The notes: generated from the letters alone by a model not told the origin. A stretch of DNA of 64,000 nt from Cryptomeria japonica (GCF_030272615.1 NC_081414.1:766242483-766306482); one strand, 5' to 3'. Counted from the first letter of the stretch, positions 1 to 12,600 are shown. Numbers and translations are program-made.

Positions 1-1
1 A

Positions 2-322
2 ATATTATTATCTATTGTAGAGGTAGAATACATTGCAGCAACCTCTTATTGCACTCAGGTTATATGGATGAACTAAACTCTTAGAAATATCAAGGTGCTA
101 TATGATGAGGCAATTCCAATTATGTATGATGATACAACCATTATCATTATTTCAAAAAATCCGGTGATGCATTCAAGAACAAATAATATTTCTATCAAAT
201 GACATTTCTTAAGAGAAAAGGTTGCAGAGAAGAAAGTTAAATTTAAGTGTGTACCCACAAAGGATAAGATTGCAGATATTTTCACTAAGGTGTTGGAAAA
301 GGATACCTTTGAGTATGTCTAA
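2..322 (+). pseudogene. Copia RNase H C-terminal fragment
   Basis: One continuous reading frame (codons in phase with position 2) encodes the end of a Ty1/Copia polyprotein. It starts inside the RNase H domain (VEYIAA), passes the conserved MHSRTNNISIK and HFLREKV blocks and the IADIFTK motif, and ends at TAA 320-322. Two internal stops (TAA after WMN, TGA after SIK) make it dead. It aligns block for block with the RNase H end of the complete Copia element at 8380-8733, but is clearly a different subfamily. The rest of the element lies to the left of the window. Confidence 0.8.
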
Positions 323-1743
323 TAGAAATTAGGGATTATTGGCCCTCCTTATTCAAAACATGAAAGTGGTTCCTCTATCTAGGGGAGTTTCAAAGTTCAT
401 TGTTTGTCTTCTAGATTGATATAGTTGTTGCTCCCAAGGAGAGTCATTCAGTGTGTGTGGTTTCTTGATTGTAGGGAAGTAATTGTAGATGAAAGTTATC
501 CCTATTATGGGGATTTTTGCAATAATCAAAATGTATTCCTAGAAGAGAGAAAGTTCATTATTACAAAGGGGGAGAGAAATTTTTGTTGAGAGCAGTGATG
601 TGCCCTTTATCCTTGACATCAAAGGTGGGGAGAGTTCAATAGTGGAAAGAGTTGTTTTTTATTGGTAGTACAAGTATTTCTATCAATGACAAAGGGAGAG
701 AGTGTTGGAAACTTGAGTTATGATGATTTTTGTTGTCATTGATGTCAAACTTGTTTAGTGTTTGTCATTTAGTCATAAATAGTTGTGTGCGGAAGTGATG
801 AAGTTGTGTAATTGTTTTTGAGTTGTGCAAATATTGTATATGGTTCATAAATGAGTGTTTAGAGGTTGATATGTTTCCTAGTGATATTATTAAGTATGAG
901 GTGTTTCTGGAAGGCTATTGTAGTGGAAGGTGTAATATGTAGGAAAGTGTATTTAATATCCTAGTGGAAGATTACTTTGCATTCCTCAAATTTGTGAAGA
1001 TTGTGGATTCTATTTCTAGATAAAATGTTTATGATCAGTGTATATTGCACTCTTAGGTTTGTGGGTCCTCTCTTTCTCATATGGTAGAGTTTTTTGTTGT
1101 TGTTTATGTCAGTGAGTCTATCTATTACAACTGGTCTAGAGAATTCTCGTCAGAGTATGCGCAACATTGTTTTGAGAATTTTTTTAGTTCTTGTAGGAAA
1201 AGATATTGTAATGGGTCAGCATCTCATTTGGTCAGATAACTACATGGGTCAATTCAATAATTCTTGTATATTTTATTGGTTGAATAGAATGCATGTAAAG
1301 AGGGGTGTACCTTATATTTGGAGTTTTTTTTTAAGTTGGGAATAGGAAAGGGGAGCATGATGGAGCAACTGAATATGTGAATATATCTTTGGTTAAGAAC
1401 TAATTGATTATTTTAGGTGCTAAATTTAGTGATGCGCATTCTATTGTTGATTGGTGTAGTTCAACATTGTCACAAGGAGGGATAATTGATTCAAAAGTGC
1501 ATAGGTTCTTTTTATTTGTTGATGAGGGATTAATAGGAGATAGGTTGGATTATCAGACAATCAAAGAGTCATCAAAGATGTATTAATTTCAAAGCTTGAT
1601 GCAATTACATGGAACATTTGGATATGAGAGTTGCCTTATTTTTGTCAAAATTCTATTCAATGTGACTAGGAGCAATGCAAGTCAAGTTAGTGGGTAGATA
1701 CTTGGATTCCATAGTATCTAACTCCTTTATCTCAAGGAATATC
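323..1743 (+). mobile_element. Copia 3' UTR, polypurine tract and LTR start
   Basis: After the RNase H stop, 323-702 is non-coding with repeated purine tracts (GGGGGAGAG near 570). A polypurine tract, AAAGGGAGAGAG, ends at 702 and an LTR-like start TGTTGGAAACTTGAG begins at 703. That start resembles the LTR start of the neighbouring complete element (TGTTGGCATTGA, then a shared GTCATTGATGTCAA block). The LTR runs an unknown distance; I could not locate its end before the next insertion at 1749. Short ORFs here (for example 1094-1345) show no coding signal. Confidence 0.5.
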
Positions 1744-1748
1744 CTCTT
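1744..1748. repeat. Target-site duplication CTCTT (left)
   Basis: CTCTT directly precedes the 5' LTR and is repeated exactly after the 3' LTR at 10580-10584, as expected for integrase-mediated insertion. Confidence 0.9.
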
Positions 1749-3415
1749 TGTTGGCATTGAGTTGTCATTGATGTCAACCGGTATTGCAAGCAGGCTACCG
1801 GTAGAGGTATGTCATCTGAGATGAGGAAGATTGTACCAGTTTGGTGAAAGACAAGTAGTTGTTGAGACTGTCAGTGACTTCACCAATATGAGGTGAGATG
1901 CATGTGTGTGTGATCATGTTAAGTGATAACTGGTCGAGCTTATACCAGTTTGGAGTTTGATTGCATGTTTATGATGAAGAGGAAGAATGTTAAAGTAATC
2001 ACAATCCACCGGATGTGAAGCTGTGCTACCGGTATAGTGTGCACTGTTGGTTAAGCAGCAGGAGTAGGCCTCACCAGTAAAGGCATGTACTGGTATATGC
2101 TTGTTGAATGATCAAGTATGAACCAACTGTGTGTCAATGAACTAAGTGATTGATTGTGGTAATTCCATGTGGAGCTGAGGTGGAAAATATGCAGAGGTCG
2201 AAGAAGCCTCCATCGACATGGTTGGTGAAATAGCCAGTCGACATAAATAAAACATCCACAAATCACAGGATTGTATCTGACTAATGTGGCTTGAGGAAGA
2301 AATAATGACAGAGGAATATCAGCGAGTAGTTGGCACCTGGATCAATGCAAAGGAAATCCAATTGCAAGAAGACCTCGAAAAGGAAACATCTACGCATTTT
2401 ATGAGGACAGATTTCAAGGTAGAAAATCTTGTACGTGATTGCTATCTTTAGCTAGTGTGCATTGGATAATGAAAAACATGTACAGATGCATCCCTGGAGT
2501 ACAGGTGATCAATCCAAGATAGACTAGATCGGATCTCATGCAGATTGTGTCGGGTAAAGGAAACCCTAACCGCTCCAAGTTTGAATGGCTTCTTGGCATG
2601 AAAGCTCAAGTTTAAATATGATGACTTGAAACTGTGATTGTTGCTACTGCAGTAAGAAGAAAAGAGTAATATTATTGTCTGAGAGCCAAAGAGAAAAGCA
2701 CTTAAAGTGTTTATAAGCAAATTATTGATTCACAAGAGAAGTAGAGCAAACCCTTATAAGGAACAATCGGTGAAGGGTGCATTGAACATAGAGGTGATAA
2801 ACCGGTAGTTGTTGTGTCTAATTAAGAGTGATTGAGTGTGAGTTAAGAGAAGAAATACATTGTGAGAAAGGATTGAGAAAGGTGATCAGCAAAGTCAAGT
2901 TGCAGAGTGGGTGGAGAGAATACAAACTAAAAAGGGTGAAACCGGCAGAGGAGAATTTTGTAAGGTTGCAAAACTTCATTTGCAACAATGATTTCATTTG
3001 TATATCTGAGTTTTATATTGCTTTTACTAAGTTATAGCTTAGTGCAGGGGTTGGTGCTCCTTTGAGTTGGTGCTCATAAATCAAGGGTTGGTGCTCCTTG
3101 GGTTGGCGCCCTAAATTTTGTAATCAGAGATTTGATTGTGAGGCTGGATTGGAGCATAAGATCTCCAGCAACTATTCTCACCGAGGTTTTTCCCACATTG
3201 GGTTTTCCTCGTATATATCTGGTGTTGTGTGTTGCATCTTTGTGCATATGGTATATTAATGTTTTAGCAAATCCTTTTACATACCTTGTATGTACTGTTT
3301 GAGCTACCAGTTAGCAATCAGTTTGTTTTATATATATTACCGGCATCTCCTTGTTGAAGGAAAAGAATTTAAATCATTGATTTGCCCCCCTCTCAGTGAT
3401 CCATTGTGTCCAACA
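1749..3415 (+). repeat. 5' LTR of Copia element
   Basis: Begins TGTTGGCATTGA and ends CCAACA. It is repeated at 8935-10579. The 3' portion contains a run of GGTGCTC repeats (about 3046-3110), followed by a TTTTTCCCACATTGGGTTTTC block typical of the R/U5 end of plant Copia LTRs. ACCGGT motifs recur and often differ between the two LTRs as ACCGGT/ACCAGT, consistent with CpG decay. Confidence 0.93.
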
Positions 3416-3417
3416 AT

Positions 3418-3430
3418 TGGTATCAGAGCA
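3418..3430 (+). promoter_or_regulatory. Primer binding site (initiator tRNA-Met type)
   Basis: TGGTATCAGAGCA begins two bases after the LTR end. This is the standard plant Copia PBS complementary to the 3' end of initiator tRNA-Met, where minus-strand DNA synthesis starts. Confidence 0.93.
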
Positions 3431-3491
3431 TAGGTTCCTTGTTTTGTCAAAAGAGTTCTCTAGCTTGGGTAGATCCTATCAAGTGTTCACA

Positions 3492-5574
3492 ATGGCAAGA
3501 AATGAACCAACCTCCTTAGAAGCTCCTATGTTTGATGGTGTCAACTATGCCTTTTGGAGTAGAAGAATGGAAACTTATTTGTCTTCTCTAGGTTGTGATG
3601 TATGGATATCGGTTGTGAACTAGTATACAGTCCTTAATAATCCTGCTACTGATCTAGATGCTAAGAGGAAATATAAGAACAATGTTAAAGCTAAGAATGT
3701 CATTCTTAGTGGGTTGTCTGATAATGATTTTGTCAAAGTTATGCATTGCTCTTCTACCAAAGAGACTTGGGATAAGTTGCAAAAGATATTTGAAGGTGAT
3801 GTTAAAGTCAAAGAAGCCAAGTTACAGACTTTGAGAGCACAGCTTGAGGGTTTGAAGATGAGAGATCAAGAAAAGATTGCTGACTATCTCCAAAGGGTTG
3901 ATGAAACAAAAAACACCATTAGAGGACTTGGAGAAGAAATAAAAGATGAGGTGGTAGTGAAGAAAGTACTTAGATCTCTTACATCCAAGTATGATACAAA
4001 GGTCTCAGCAATAGAAGAAACAAAAGATCTAAACGTCTTCACAATGGATGAGTTGTATGGCTCCCTAACTGCTTATGAGATGAGGACTGTCGGTGTTGAT
4101 GTTGTGAAGAAAGAAGCGGCATTCAAGGCATCAAGAAAAGGAAAAGAAGAATCTACTCATGATGCAACCGGTGAAAACTCTGATGACATCATGGAAAATT
4201 TTGTCAGAAAACTCAAGACAAGTTCAGGCAAATACAAAGGCAATCTGCCTTTGAAATGTTTCAACTGTGGAAAGATTGGACATTTTGCTGCTAAATATCC
4301 TTATGGTGAAAAGAATGAAGATGATCAATCAAGTGGTAGAAAATCATATGGTAAGGATAGAAAGAAGAATATCTACCGACATGGTAGAAGAGGCTATCAG
4401 AAGCAGAGCAGTCTTTACATACATGAAAATGATACCACAAATTAGGAAACTGCCTCAGATGACTGTTGCAGTGGTGATGAAGTCAAACCAAACCTATTTA
4501 TGGCTCAAGAGGTTCCAGTACCTAAAGAAGGAGAAGAGGAAGAGCAAGAAGGTGAAGTAGATCTTGAAGTAGAACTCGTTAGTGCCTTAGATGAGCTAAA
4601 GAAAACAAGAAGAGAGTTGAAGAAAGTAAAAAGGGTTGCAGCTGAAGAACAAGAGTTGTTGGAACAATCTTTTTAAGAGTCCAAGAAAACTAGTGCAGAT
4701 CTTAAACTCCAGTTGGAAGAGGCCAAGAGGATGTGTGAAGTCACTAGTGTTGGTCTGAGTGAAAAGAAAAAGAAACATCAGAATCTGGAAGCAGAAATAG
4801 TGAAACTCTAGAAGGACTTAGAGAGAAGTCAGGAAGAAATAAAAGTGAGAAGCAAGTATGAAGGCAACACTGAAGCTCTCGACAAGATGTTGAGAAAATA
4901 GAAGAAATCCAAAGATACCAGTGGCTTAGGTTTTCAAAAAGGTCAAAGTTCAAATAGCAAAGACACATCCGGTAAAGAAATACAATTCACTTCTACAAAG
5001 GAAGGTGAAGAGAAGAAGACATTCATGGTAGGAAAGGATACTGGCAAGAAGACATATACAGATGCTACTAGAAACCGCTACACAAACTGGTATTGCTAAA
5101 TCAATGAACCAGAGACCATACTCACTGCACCGACGTGTAGATCCAAGGAGAAATGTAAGCATTCAACATGAAGGATTCACAAGGGTTAGTAGCATGAAAG
5201 GAAGCTCCCCAGTGAGGTAGTCATTTTCAGGTTCAAGACAACCTAACTGGTATGTACCAAATTTTCATGGTTATTGTCACTAGTGCAATAAGTTCGGTCA
5301 TAGAATGGCAGATTGTAGGAAAATGAATGTCAACCCTAGTTTTGAAAGTAGAAACTCATTTGTTGCATTACAAAGTACAAATATCATATGTTACAACTGC
5401 AATGAGTTTTGTCACAAGAGTTATGATTGTAGGAGTAACATGCAAATGTCCTACAAGAATGTATTGAGTACGTATTTTGGTGCTAATGTGAAATGTTATA
5501 AGTGTCAAAATTTTGGTCACATAGCAAGGTACTGGCAGCTAAAAACTGACAAGAAAAATAGAGTTGCACCAGAT
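3492..5574 (+). pseudogene. Copia gag (UBN2-type, multiple zinc knuckles), inactive
   Basis: ATG at 3492 opens a Copia gag: MARNEPTSLEAPMFDG, then the UBN2-type capsid core (WDKLQKIFEG, LKMRDQEKIADYLQRV). A first CCHC knuckle near 4256 (CFNCGKIGH) has lost its last Cys to Tyr. A long Lys/Glu-rich segment, predicted coiled coil, spans about 4480-4900. Three more knuckles follow at about 5270-5540: one with a stop at an aromatic position, one intact (CYNCNEFCHKSYDC) and one with the last Cys changed to Trp. In-frame stops occur at 3621, 4443, 4674, 4809 and 4897. The frame changes by one base near 5080, so gag now occupies two frames. It is longer than ordinary Copia gags because of the coiled coil and extra knuckles. 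Confidence 0.88.
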
Positions 5575-8500
5575 GAGAAGTTGGAAACAAAACCAAAACA
5601 CAAAGTGATAGAAGAGGAAAAGAAAGAAGAGAAACCGGTTTGGGTAGAGAAGGAGAAAAATAAGACAGAGTCCAGCCTGATTGTGCAGACTACTCTACAT
5701 GTTGAAAGGAGGAATTTATGGGTAGTTGATAGTGGTTTCTCAAATCACATGACCGGAGATAAGAAAAAGTTCATCAAGCTTGATGATTGGAATGGTGGTT
5801 CAGTCCGGTTCGATGACAACTCCTCCATCAAGATCAAAGGTCAGGGTACACTGAATATTGATGGAAAGCTCAAGGCTCATGATGTGTACTATGTGGAATA
5901 TTTGAAGCATAACCTGTTGAGTGTAAGTCAGATGTATGACAAAGGGTACAAGTTCTCATTTGATTCTACTAGGTGTCAGATAAGGAAGCAAAGTATCGGT
6001 CAGGTGGTAGAAGAAGGAAAGAGAACAAATGGTAATGTCTACAATCTGAAGGAATGCTATGAGTCCCAATGCATGATGGGATAGGTTGATGAAAGTTGTT
6101 TGTGGCACCGGAGACTAGGCCATGTGAATTTTGAAAATCTAGTGAAAATAAGCAAGAACTAGTATGTGAGAAACATACCTCGGATCATAAAACCGGTAAG
6201 CACATTTTGTGATGAATGTGTCAAAGGTAAGCAAGCAAAGGTCAGTTTTAAAACAAAATAATATAACACCTCAAGACCTTTAGAGTTGATACATACTGAC
6301 TTATGTGGGCCAACACAGACAAGAGCTTTAGTCGGAGAAAGGTATTTCATGTTGTTCATAGATGATTACTCAAGAATGACTTGGGTAACCTTCCTGCATG
6401 ACAAGTCACAAGCATTTGAGAGATTCAAAAATTTTAGGAAGATGGTGGAAAATGAAAGTGGACACCGATTAAAGTGCTTAAGATCTGACCAAGGTGGAGA
6501 ACTTTCTTCAAATGAATTTGTTGACTACCATGAGAAACATGGAATTCGAAGACAGTATTCAGCTGCAAGGACACCTCAACAAAATGAGGCGGTGGAGAGT
6601 AAAAATAGGACAGTGAAGGAGATGGCCAAGACAATGTTGAATGAGGCCAACATACCTAATATATACTGAAAGGAAGCAGTTCATACTATTGTCTACACTT
6701 TACACTGGGTTCAATTAAGGGTGAATAGTAGAATGATTCCTTATGAATTATGGAATGAAAGGAAACCATCACTCAAACACTTCAGAGTGTTTGGAAGTAA
6801 GTGCTTCATCAAGAAAGATGCTAATGGATTGGGAAGTTTTGATTCTCAGAGTGATGAAGGAATTTTCTTGAGATACTCGGTCAATAGTAAAACCTAAAAA
6901 TGCTACAACAAGAGATTGAGAAGAGTGGTTGAGAGTGTACATGTGAGAATAGATGAAGAATCACACAGAGGACAATCTGCACCTGCACCCTACATTGATG
7001 AGTCAAATGTGGAATATAAAGAACAATCTGAAAATGGACCAATAGAAGATGTACCAAACAAGACTCCCAACCAGTATGTGCAAAAGAATCATTAGGAAGA
7101 ACAAATCATAGGAGATAGGAATGAAGGTGTGCGGACCAGAAGGAGATTAGCTTAGGAAGGTGAGTAGGTAAATTTATGTCTCATGACTGAAGTAGAGCCC
7201 AAAATGTTTGATGATGCTAGCAAAAGTGAGAAGTGAGTAGATGTCATGGATGAAGAACTGAGACAAATTGAGAAAAATCAGACTTGGGAACTTGTTCCTA
7301 GACTGGCAGACAAGAATGTCATAGGTACCAAATGGGTCAAAGAGAATAAGATGAATGAAGAAGGTAAGATAGTCCGGCATAAATCAAGGTTAGTTTGCAA
7401 AGGGTATGCTCAAGTTGAAGGTGTTGACTTTGAAGAAACCTTTGCATCGGTGGCTAGGTTAGAGGCAATAAGAATGTTTTTAGCTTTTTCAGCCTACAAG
7501 GGATATAAAGTATATCAGATGGATGTGAAATCTTCTTTTCTCAATGGAAATATTGAAGAAGAGGTGTATATGGAATAGCTGGAAGGGTACTCGTTGCATG
7601 AAGATGAGCTTTTTGTATGCCGATTGAAGAAAGCCCTGTATGGCTTGAAGCAGGCTCCCAGAGCTTGGTATTCCCAGTTAGACAAATACTTGAAGGAGCA
7701 AGGATTCCGGAAAGGGAATGCGGACAACAACTTGTGTGTCAAGGTAAATGGAGATCACATGATTATAGTTGTAGTATATGTGGATGACATTATCTTCGGT
7801 GGAGACAAGGACATCATGTGCAAGGATTTTGCAGATCAGATGAAGACATAGTTTGAGATGTCCATGTTGGGTGAGTTGTCCTATTTTCTTGGTTTGTAAA
7901 TCTTTTAGAAGGAAAAAGGAATTTTCATCTCCCAAACCAAGTATGTGAAAAACATGTTGATGAAATTTCAAATGGAGGACAGAAAATCGGTAAGTACTCC
8001 CATGGTTACCAGTTGTAAGTTGAGAAAACTAGATGAATCACCAGAAGTTGAGCAAACACTGTATAGATCTATGATTGGTAGTCAGTTGTATTTAACAACA
8101 TCTAGACTGGATATTGTACAAGTTGTTTGCATGATAGCAAGATTCCAAGCTTCTCCTAAATAGTCTCACTTAAATGCAGTCAGAAGAATTTTTAGGTATC
8201 TGCAAGGGACTATCGGCTATGGTCTGTGGTATCCAAAGAAAGGAGACTTCTCTTTGCAGGCTTATACTGGTGCAGATTGGGCAGGAAGTGTTGATGACCT
8301 GAAAAGTACAAGTGGAGGTTCTTTATACTTAGGAGACTGGTCAGTATCATGGCACAATAAGAATCAAGATTCAGTGTCACTATCTAGTGCCGAGGTAGAA
8401 TACAAAGCAGCTGCTACATGTTGTTCATAGGTTTTATGGATGAAGCGGACATTGAAAGACATATAGGTGGAGATACCGGAACCTATTCCAATCCGGTGTG

Positions 8501-8733
8501 ATAACTCAAGTGCAATCAACATCTCCAAGAATCTAGTAATGCACTCAAGAACAAAACACATTGCAATCAAGTATCACTTCTTGAGGGAGAAAGTAGCAGA
8601 CAAGGAGGTTCTAGTAGAATATGTTCCCACCAGTGAGCAAATTGTTGATATATTTACCAAGCCACTTCCATTGGGTCCTTTTGAGTACCTAAGACAAAAA
8701 ATGGGAGTTGTCCCACCATCTGGAAGCACTTAA
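5575..8733 (+). pseudogene. Copia pol polyprotein (PR-INT-RT-RH), inactive
   Basis: All domains lie in one frame. Protease is near 5719 (VVDSGFSNHMTGD, the DSG active site). The GAG-pre-integrase HHCC region is near 6102 (LWHRRLGHVNFENL then CDECVKGK). The integrase core runs from about 6280 (LIHTDLCGP, DDYSRMTWV, SDQGGEL, PQQNEAVE). Reverse transcriptase runs from about 7246 ([40 protein letters not shown]), with the catalytic YVDD intact. RNase H runs from about 8240 to 8733 (DWAGSVDDLKSTSG, SSAEVEYKA, DIFTKPLP). In-frame stops, mostly TAG, include 6082, 6259, 6667, 7093, 7153, 7234, 7576, 7849, 7897, 7906, 8161, 8428 and 8464. The absence of indels in over 3 kb shows decay mainly by substitution. 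Confidence 0.93.
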
Positions 8734-8923
8734 ATACATAAGAGGATGCATGATTCAGGGGGAGTCTTGAATCATGAAGTATGGACACAGGGGGAGAGAA
8801 TGTCTTAATCGGAAGTTGTCAAGGGAGAGATTATTGGTGTCAGACTAAGGTTCCCTTTGCCATTGTTTTCAAAGGGGGAGTGAAACTGGAAAAGGAATAT
8901 TGACATCAATACCAAAGGGGAGA

Positions 8924-8933
8924 TTGTTGGCAT
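8924..8933 (+). promoter_or_regulatory. Polypurine tract of Copia element
   Basis: AAAGGGGAGA lies directly upstream of the 3' LTR (one base gap) and would prime plus-strand synthesis. Several other GGGGGAG tracts occur in the preceding 3' UTR (8734-8923). Confidence 0.85.
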
Positions 8934-8934
8934 T

Positions 8935-10579
8935 GATTTGTCATTGATGTCAACCGGTATTGCAGGCAGGCTACCGGTAGAGGTATGTCATTTGGAATGA
9001 AGAAGATTGTACCGGTTTCGTGAAAGAAACGTAATTGTTGAGACTATCAATGACTTCACCGGTATGAGGTGAGATGCATGTGTGTGTGATCATGTTAAGT
9101 GATAAATGGTAGAGCTTATACCGGTTTTGAGTTTGACTGCATGTTTATGATGAAGAGGAAGAATGTTAAAGTAATCACAATCCACTAGAGGTGAAGATGT
9201 GCTACCAGTATAGTGTGTACTGTCGGCTAAGCAGAAAGAGTAGGCCTCACTGGTAAAGGCGTGTACCAGTATATGCTTGTTGAATGATCAAGTATGAACA
9301 GAGTGTGTGTCGGTGAACTAAGTGATTAATCGTGGTAATTCCATGTGGAGCTAAGGTGGCAAATATGTTGAGGTCAGAGAAGCCTCCATCGACATGGTTG
9401 GTGAAATAGCTAGTCGACATAAATAAAACATCCACAAATCATGGGACTGTATCTGACTGATGTGGCTCGAGGAAGAAATAATGAGAAAGGAATATTAGCT
9501 GGATCAATGCAAAGGAAATCTAATTGCAATAAGACCTCGAAAAGGAAACATCTAAGCGTTTTATGAGTCGACAGATTTCAAGGTAGAAAATCTTGTATGT
9601 GATTGCTATCTTTAGAAAGTGTTCATTGGATAATGGAAAACATGTACAGATGCATCCCTGGAGTACAAGTGATCGATCCAAGACTGACTAGATCAAATCT
9701 CATGTAGATTGTGTCGGGTAAAGGAAACCCTAGCCGCTCCAAGTTTGAATGGCTTCTTGGCGGGAAAGCTCAAGTTTAAATATGATGACTTGAAATTGTG
9801 ATTATTGTTGCTGCAGTAAGAAGACAAGAGTAATATTTTTGTCTGATAGCCTAAGAGAAAATAACTTAAAGTGTTTATAAGCAAAGTATTGATTCATAGG
9901 AGAAGAAGAGCAAACCGGTATAAGGAACAATCGGTGAAGGGTGCATTGAACATACAGGTGATAAACCGGCAGTAGTTGTGTCTGATTAAGAGTGATTGAG
10001 TGTGAGTTAAGAGGAGAAATACATTGTGAGAAATGATTGAGAAAGGTGATCAGCAAAGTCAAGTTGCAGAGTGGGTGGAGAGAATACAGACCGTAAAGGG
10101 TTAAACCAGCAGAGGCGAATTTTGTAAGGTTGCAAAACTTCATTTGCAACAATGATTTCATTTGTATATCTGAGTTTTATATTGCTTTTACTAAGTTGTA
10201 GTTTAGTGTAGGGGTTGGTGCTCCTTTGAGTTGGTGCTCATGAATCAAGGGTTGGTGCTCCTTGGGTTGGCGCCCTAAATTTTGTAATCAGAGATTTCAT
10301 TGTGAGGCTGGATTGGAGCAAAAGATCTCCAGCAGCAATTCTCACCAAGGTTTTTCCCACATTGGGTTTTCCTCGTATATATCTGGTGGTGTGTGTTGCA
10401 TCTTTTTGCATATGGTATATTAATGTTTTAGCAAATCCTTTTACATACCTTGTATACACTGTATGAGCTACCGGTTAGCAATCAATTTATTTTATATATA
10501 TTACTGGAATCTCCTTGCTGAAGGAAAAGAGTTTAAATCACTGATTCACCCCCCTCTTAATGATCCATTGTATCCAACA
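8935..10579 (+). repeat. 3' LTR of Copia element
   Basis: Collinear copy of 1749-3415, starting TGTTGGCATTGAT and ending CCAACA at 10579, followed by TSD CTCTT. It is 22 bp shorter than the 5' LTR owing to small indels. Confidence 0.93.
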
Positions 10580-10584
10580 CTCTT
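10580..10584. repeat. Target-site duplication CTCTT (right)
   Basis: Matches 1744-1748 exactly. Confidence 0.9.
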
Positions 10585-11289
10585 TACATGATAAGACAAT
10601 AAGATTCGTGACAATACAACATCCAAGTAATGGATACTTACAACAAGAGTCTTGACTATGCAATCACATGATGCTAAATGTGTCATACCATTGATGATCA
10701 TTGTAAAGGTTGTAGATATTTAAAGAAGAATCTCTTAAAAACTCAAATGAATAAAGGAATACCATACTTGTTATTCTGTAGTAAGAATCTATCTACCATG
10801 TAAGGCTTCCATAAAAGAATTTCAACACCGGTTTTGGGGAATGTAGCCAAAGAGATGTTTGATAGGCCTGTTAAAAGTGCAGAATGGTGTCGTGATAGAT
10901 GTCAGCCCATTCACTATGTATGGTTGTGAAATAGTATGAGATCACTGAAAATGTTGTCAAGACAATAGTAGCAACCCTTTGAATATTGTATGTGATCTAA
11001 AGGAACATAATTAGCTCTAGACCTAGCAGTAAATAGTGTGAGAGCTAGAGCATAATCGGATAAAAGATTTTGCAATCATTGCAGCAGTTTGAGAAATTGC
11101 CCAGACGTATCATACATAGACATTTGCAATCAAAAGGAAATGACAAAAATGGATCTTTAAAGATGAACAAAGGCATTTGGATCAATGAGCAAAGGTTTAA
11201 TACAGAAGAAGATACAACTTGTCATTCATTAATAATGATAAAGAGCAATGAATGTTAAATAAATTGTGACACTATTATTTGGATAAGCA
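10585..11289. other. Unassigned, probably decayed retroelement DNA
   Basis: No conserved coding blocks, promoter or RNA motif were found. It lies immediately upstream of a Copia RNase H fragment in the same orientation, so it may be unrecognisable Copia pol sequence. Confidence 0.3.
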
Positions 11290-11600
11290 ACAAGATATAG
11301 TCGCTTTGTCCATGACAAAAGAAAAGTATATGGAAGCTACTCATGCTTGTAATGAAGCCATTTGGCATAGATGGTTGTGTTTAAATATTGAGTTTGATGC
11401 GAGATTGATTAATATCTATTGTGATAGAGTGTTATTTGCTTAGCAAAGAATCTGACTTTCATGCTAGAATAAAGCACATTGATGTTTTGTTTCATTTTGT
11501 TTGAGATATGGTAAAGGATGGAGAGGCAAAATTGGATAAAGATGACACTTTGATGAATTTTATAGATGTGTTGATGAAACTAATGAGCGCAGAGAAGTTT
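11290..11600 (+). pseudogene. Copia RNase H fragment
   Basis: Translation gives QQDIVALSMTKEKYMEATHA and then EAIWHRWL, the end of a Copia RNase H (canonical QSVVALSTTEAEYMA). After a frame change comes FHARIKHIDVLFHFV, matching the conserved HxRTKHIDVRYHFIR block. The phase changes at least once and there are stops. A polypurine tract and LTR-like start follow at 11674-11687, so this is the 3' end of a plus-strand Copia copy. Confidence 0.72.
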
Positions 11601-11673
11601 AGATGGTGTTCAAGAGTTATGTGGGTCTCTCAGCCCCCTAAAATTGATCTATAGACTATTTGAAAGGTCTTCA

Positions 11674-12600
11674 ACAAGTGGGAGAATATTAGGGTTAAGG
11701 TGTCTCAAATTTTGCAAATCCTAACATTAGTTCATGTATTTATTTATCATATTTGCTTATTATTTTAATTTAAAAATTGCATACAATCTGTTAGTAACTT
11801 GTGGGACCCATAAACTTGGTGGAATCTTACTTGGTGATGACTATATGACACATGTGTTGCACATGTGGAGATAGGAATCCCACTTTGAGGATCTTGACAA
11901 GTGTCAACCTATGACAATGTAGACACATAAAAAAAATTAATTAAAATTGTCCTCTTATTTTAATTTTTTGGACAATCATTAAGTATATCTGTATTATCCT
12001 ACTTCTCCATTTTATTATATTATTTACCACATTGTATTCTTCATTATTATAATACTCACTCATTAATACTCATTATAATATTATTCTTCATTTAATCTAT
12101 TAATACACTATTATTAAATAACATTTTCCAAATCTCCTCCATATCTACTTCACCTCATATTTATCTTATCTCACTCCTATTAATCTCATTCACCACACAC
12201 ATGTGGGATAAACACTTACAAATTTCAAAATCATCTTTTGTCCCACATTCATCTCAAAATCTAAATTCAACCCAAGGACACTTATTTAAGAAAAGCCCTT
12301 CTCCCATTTGGAGGACCATGACTTTTGTATTCATCTCTTGCATTCATCTCTTGCATTTTTTGATAGTTTGATCTGTCTTTTTTGCATATTCTCACTTTCA
12401 CATTTTTTTGAAATCATCTTTAACCTCCATTTTCTCATAGCTTTTCATAGAAGTGCTTCTATGAGAAATAACTTTGAACATGAAATCTTGAGAAATAGGA
12501 GGGCAATGGAGAAATTTCCCATTGCATGCATATGTGTGTGTTAGTTTAGACATTTGATTTTTGTATGCATGTTTGTTGCAAGTACTTCATTGTTGGGTGA
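11674..12600 (+). repeat. Probable LTR of the preceding Copia remnant, with PPT
   Basis: AACAAGTGGGAGAA (PPT) is followed at 11687 by TATTAGGGTTAAGG. This is the same start as the well-defined LTR at 13346-13955 read on the other strand (TGTTAGGATTAAGG), with TG mutated to TA. A TTATTTAAGAAAAGCC block near 12283 could be the LTR TATA region. The right end is not defined; 12600 is an estimate. Confidence 0.45.

Larger units (their letters stand above)
1749..10579 (+). mobile_element. Structurally complete, inactive Copia LTR retrotransposon
   Basis: An 8,831-bp element bounded by TG...CA LTRs of 1,667 and 1,645 bp, with a PBS, gag, pol in Copia order (PR-INT-RT-RH), a PPT and a perfect 5-bp TSD (CTCTT). 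The LTR pair differs at about 20 of the first 240 positions by eye (roughly 8%), so the insertion is old. The whole coding region is recognisable with only one frame change, near 5080, but about two dozen in-frame stops abolish function. Most are TAG where CAG or TGG is expected. It sits in a region of older Copia debris and was not itself interrupted. Confidence 0.95.

Noticed and set aside
1094-1586. Short ORFs as genes
   Set aside because: Low-complexity translations within LTR-like sequence, no homology to any family I recognise.
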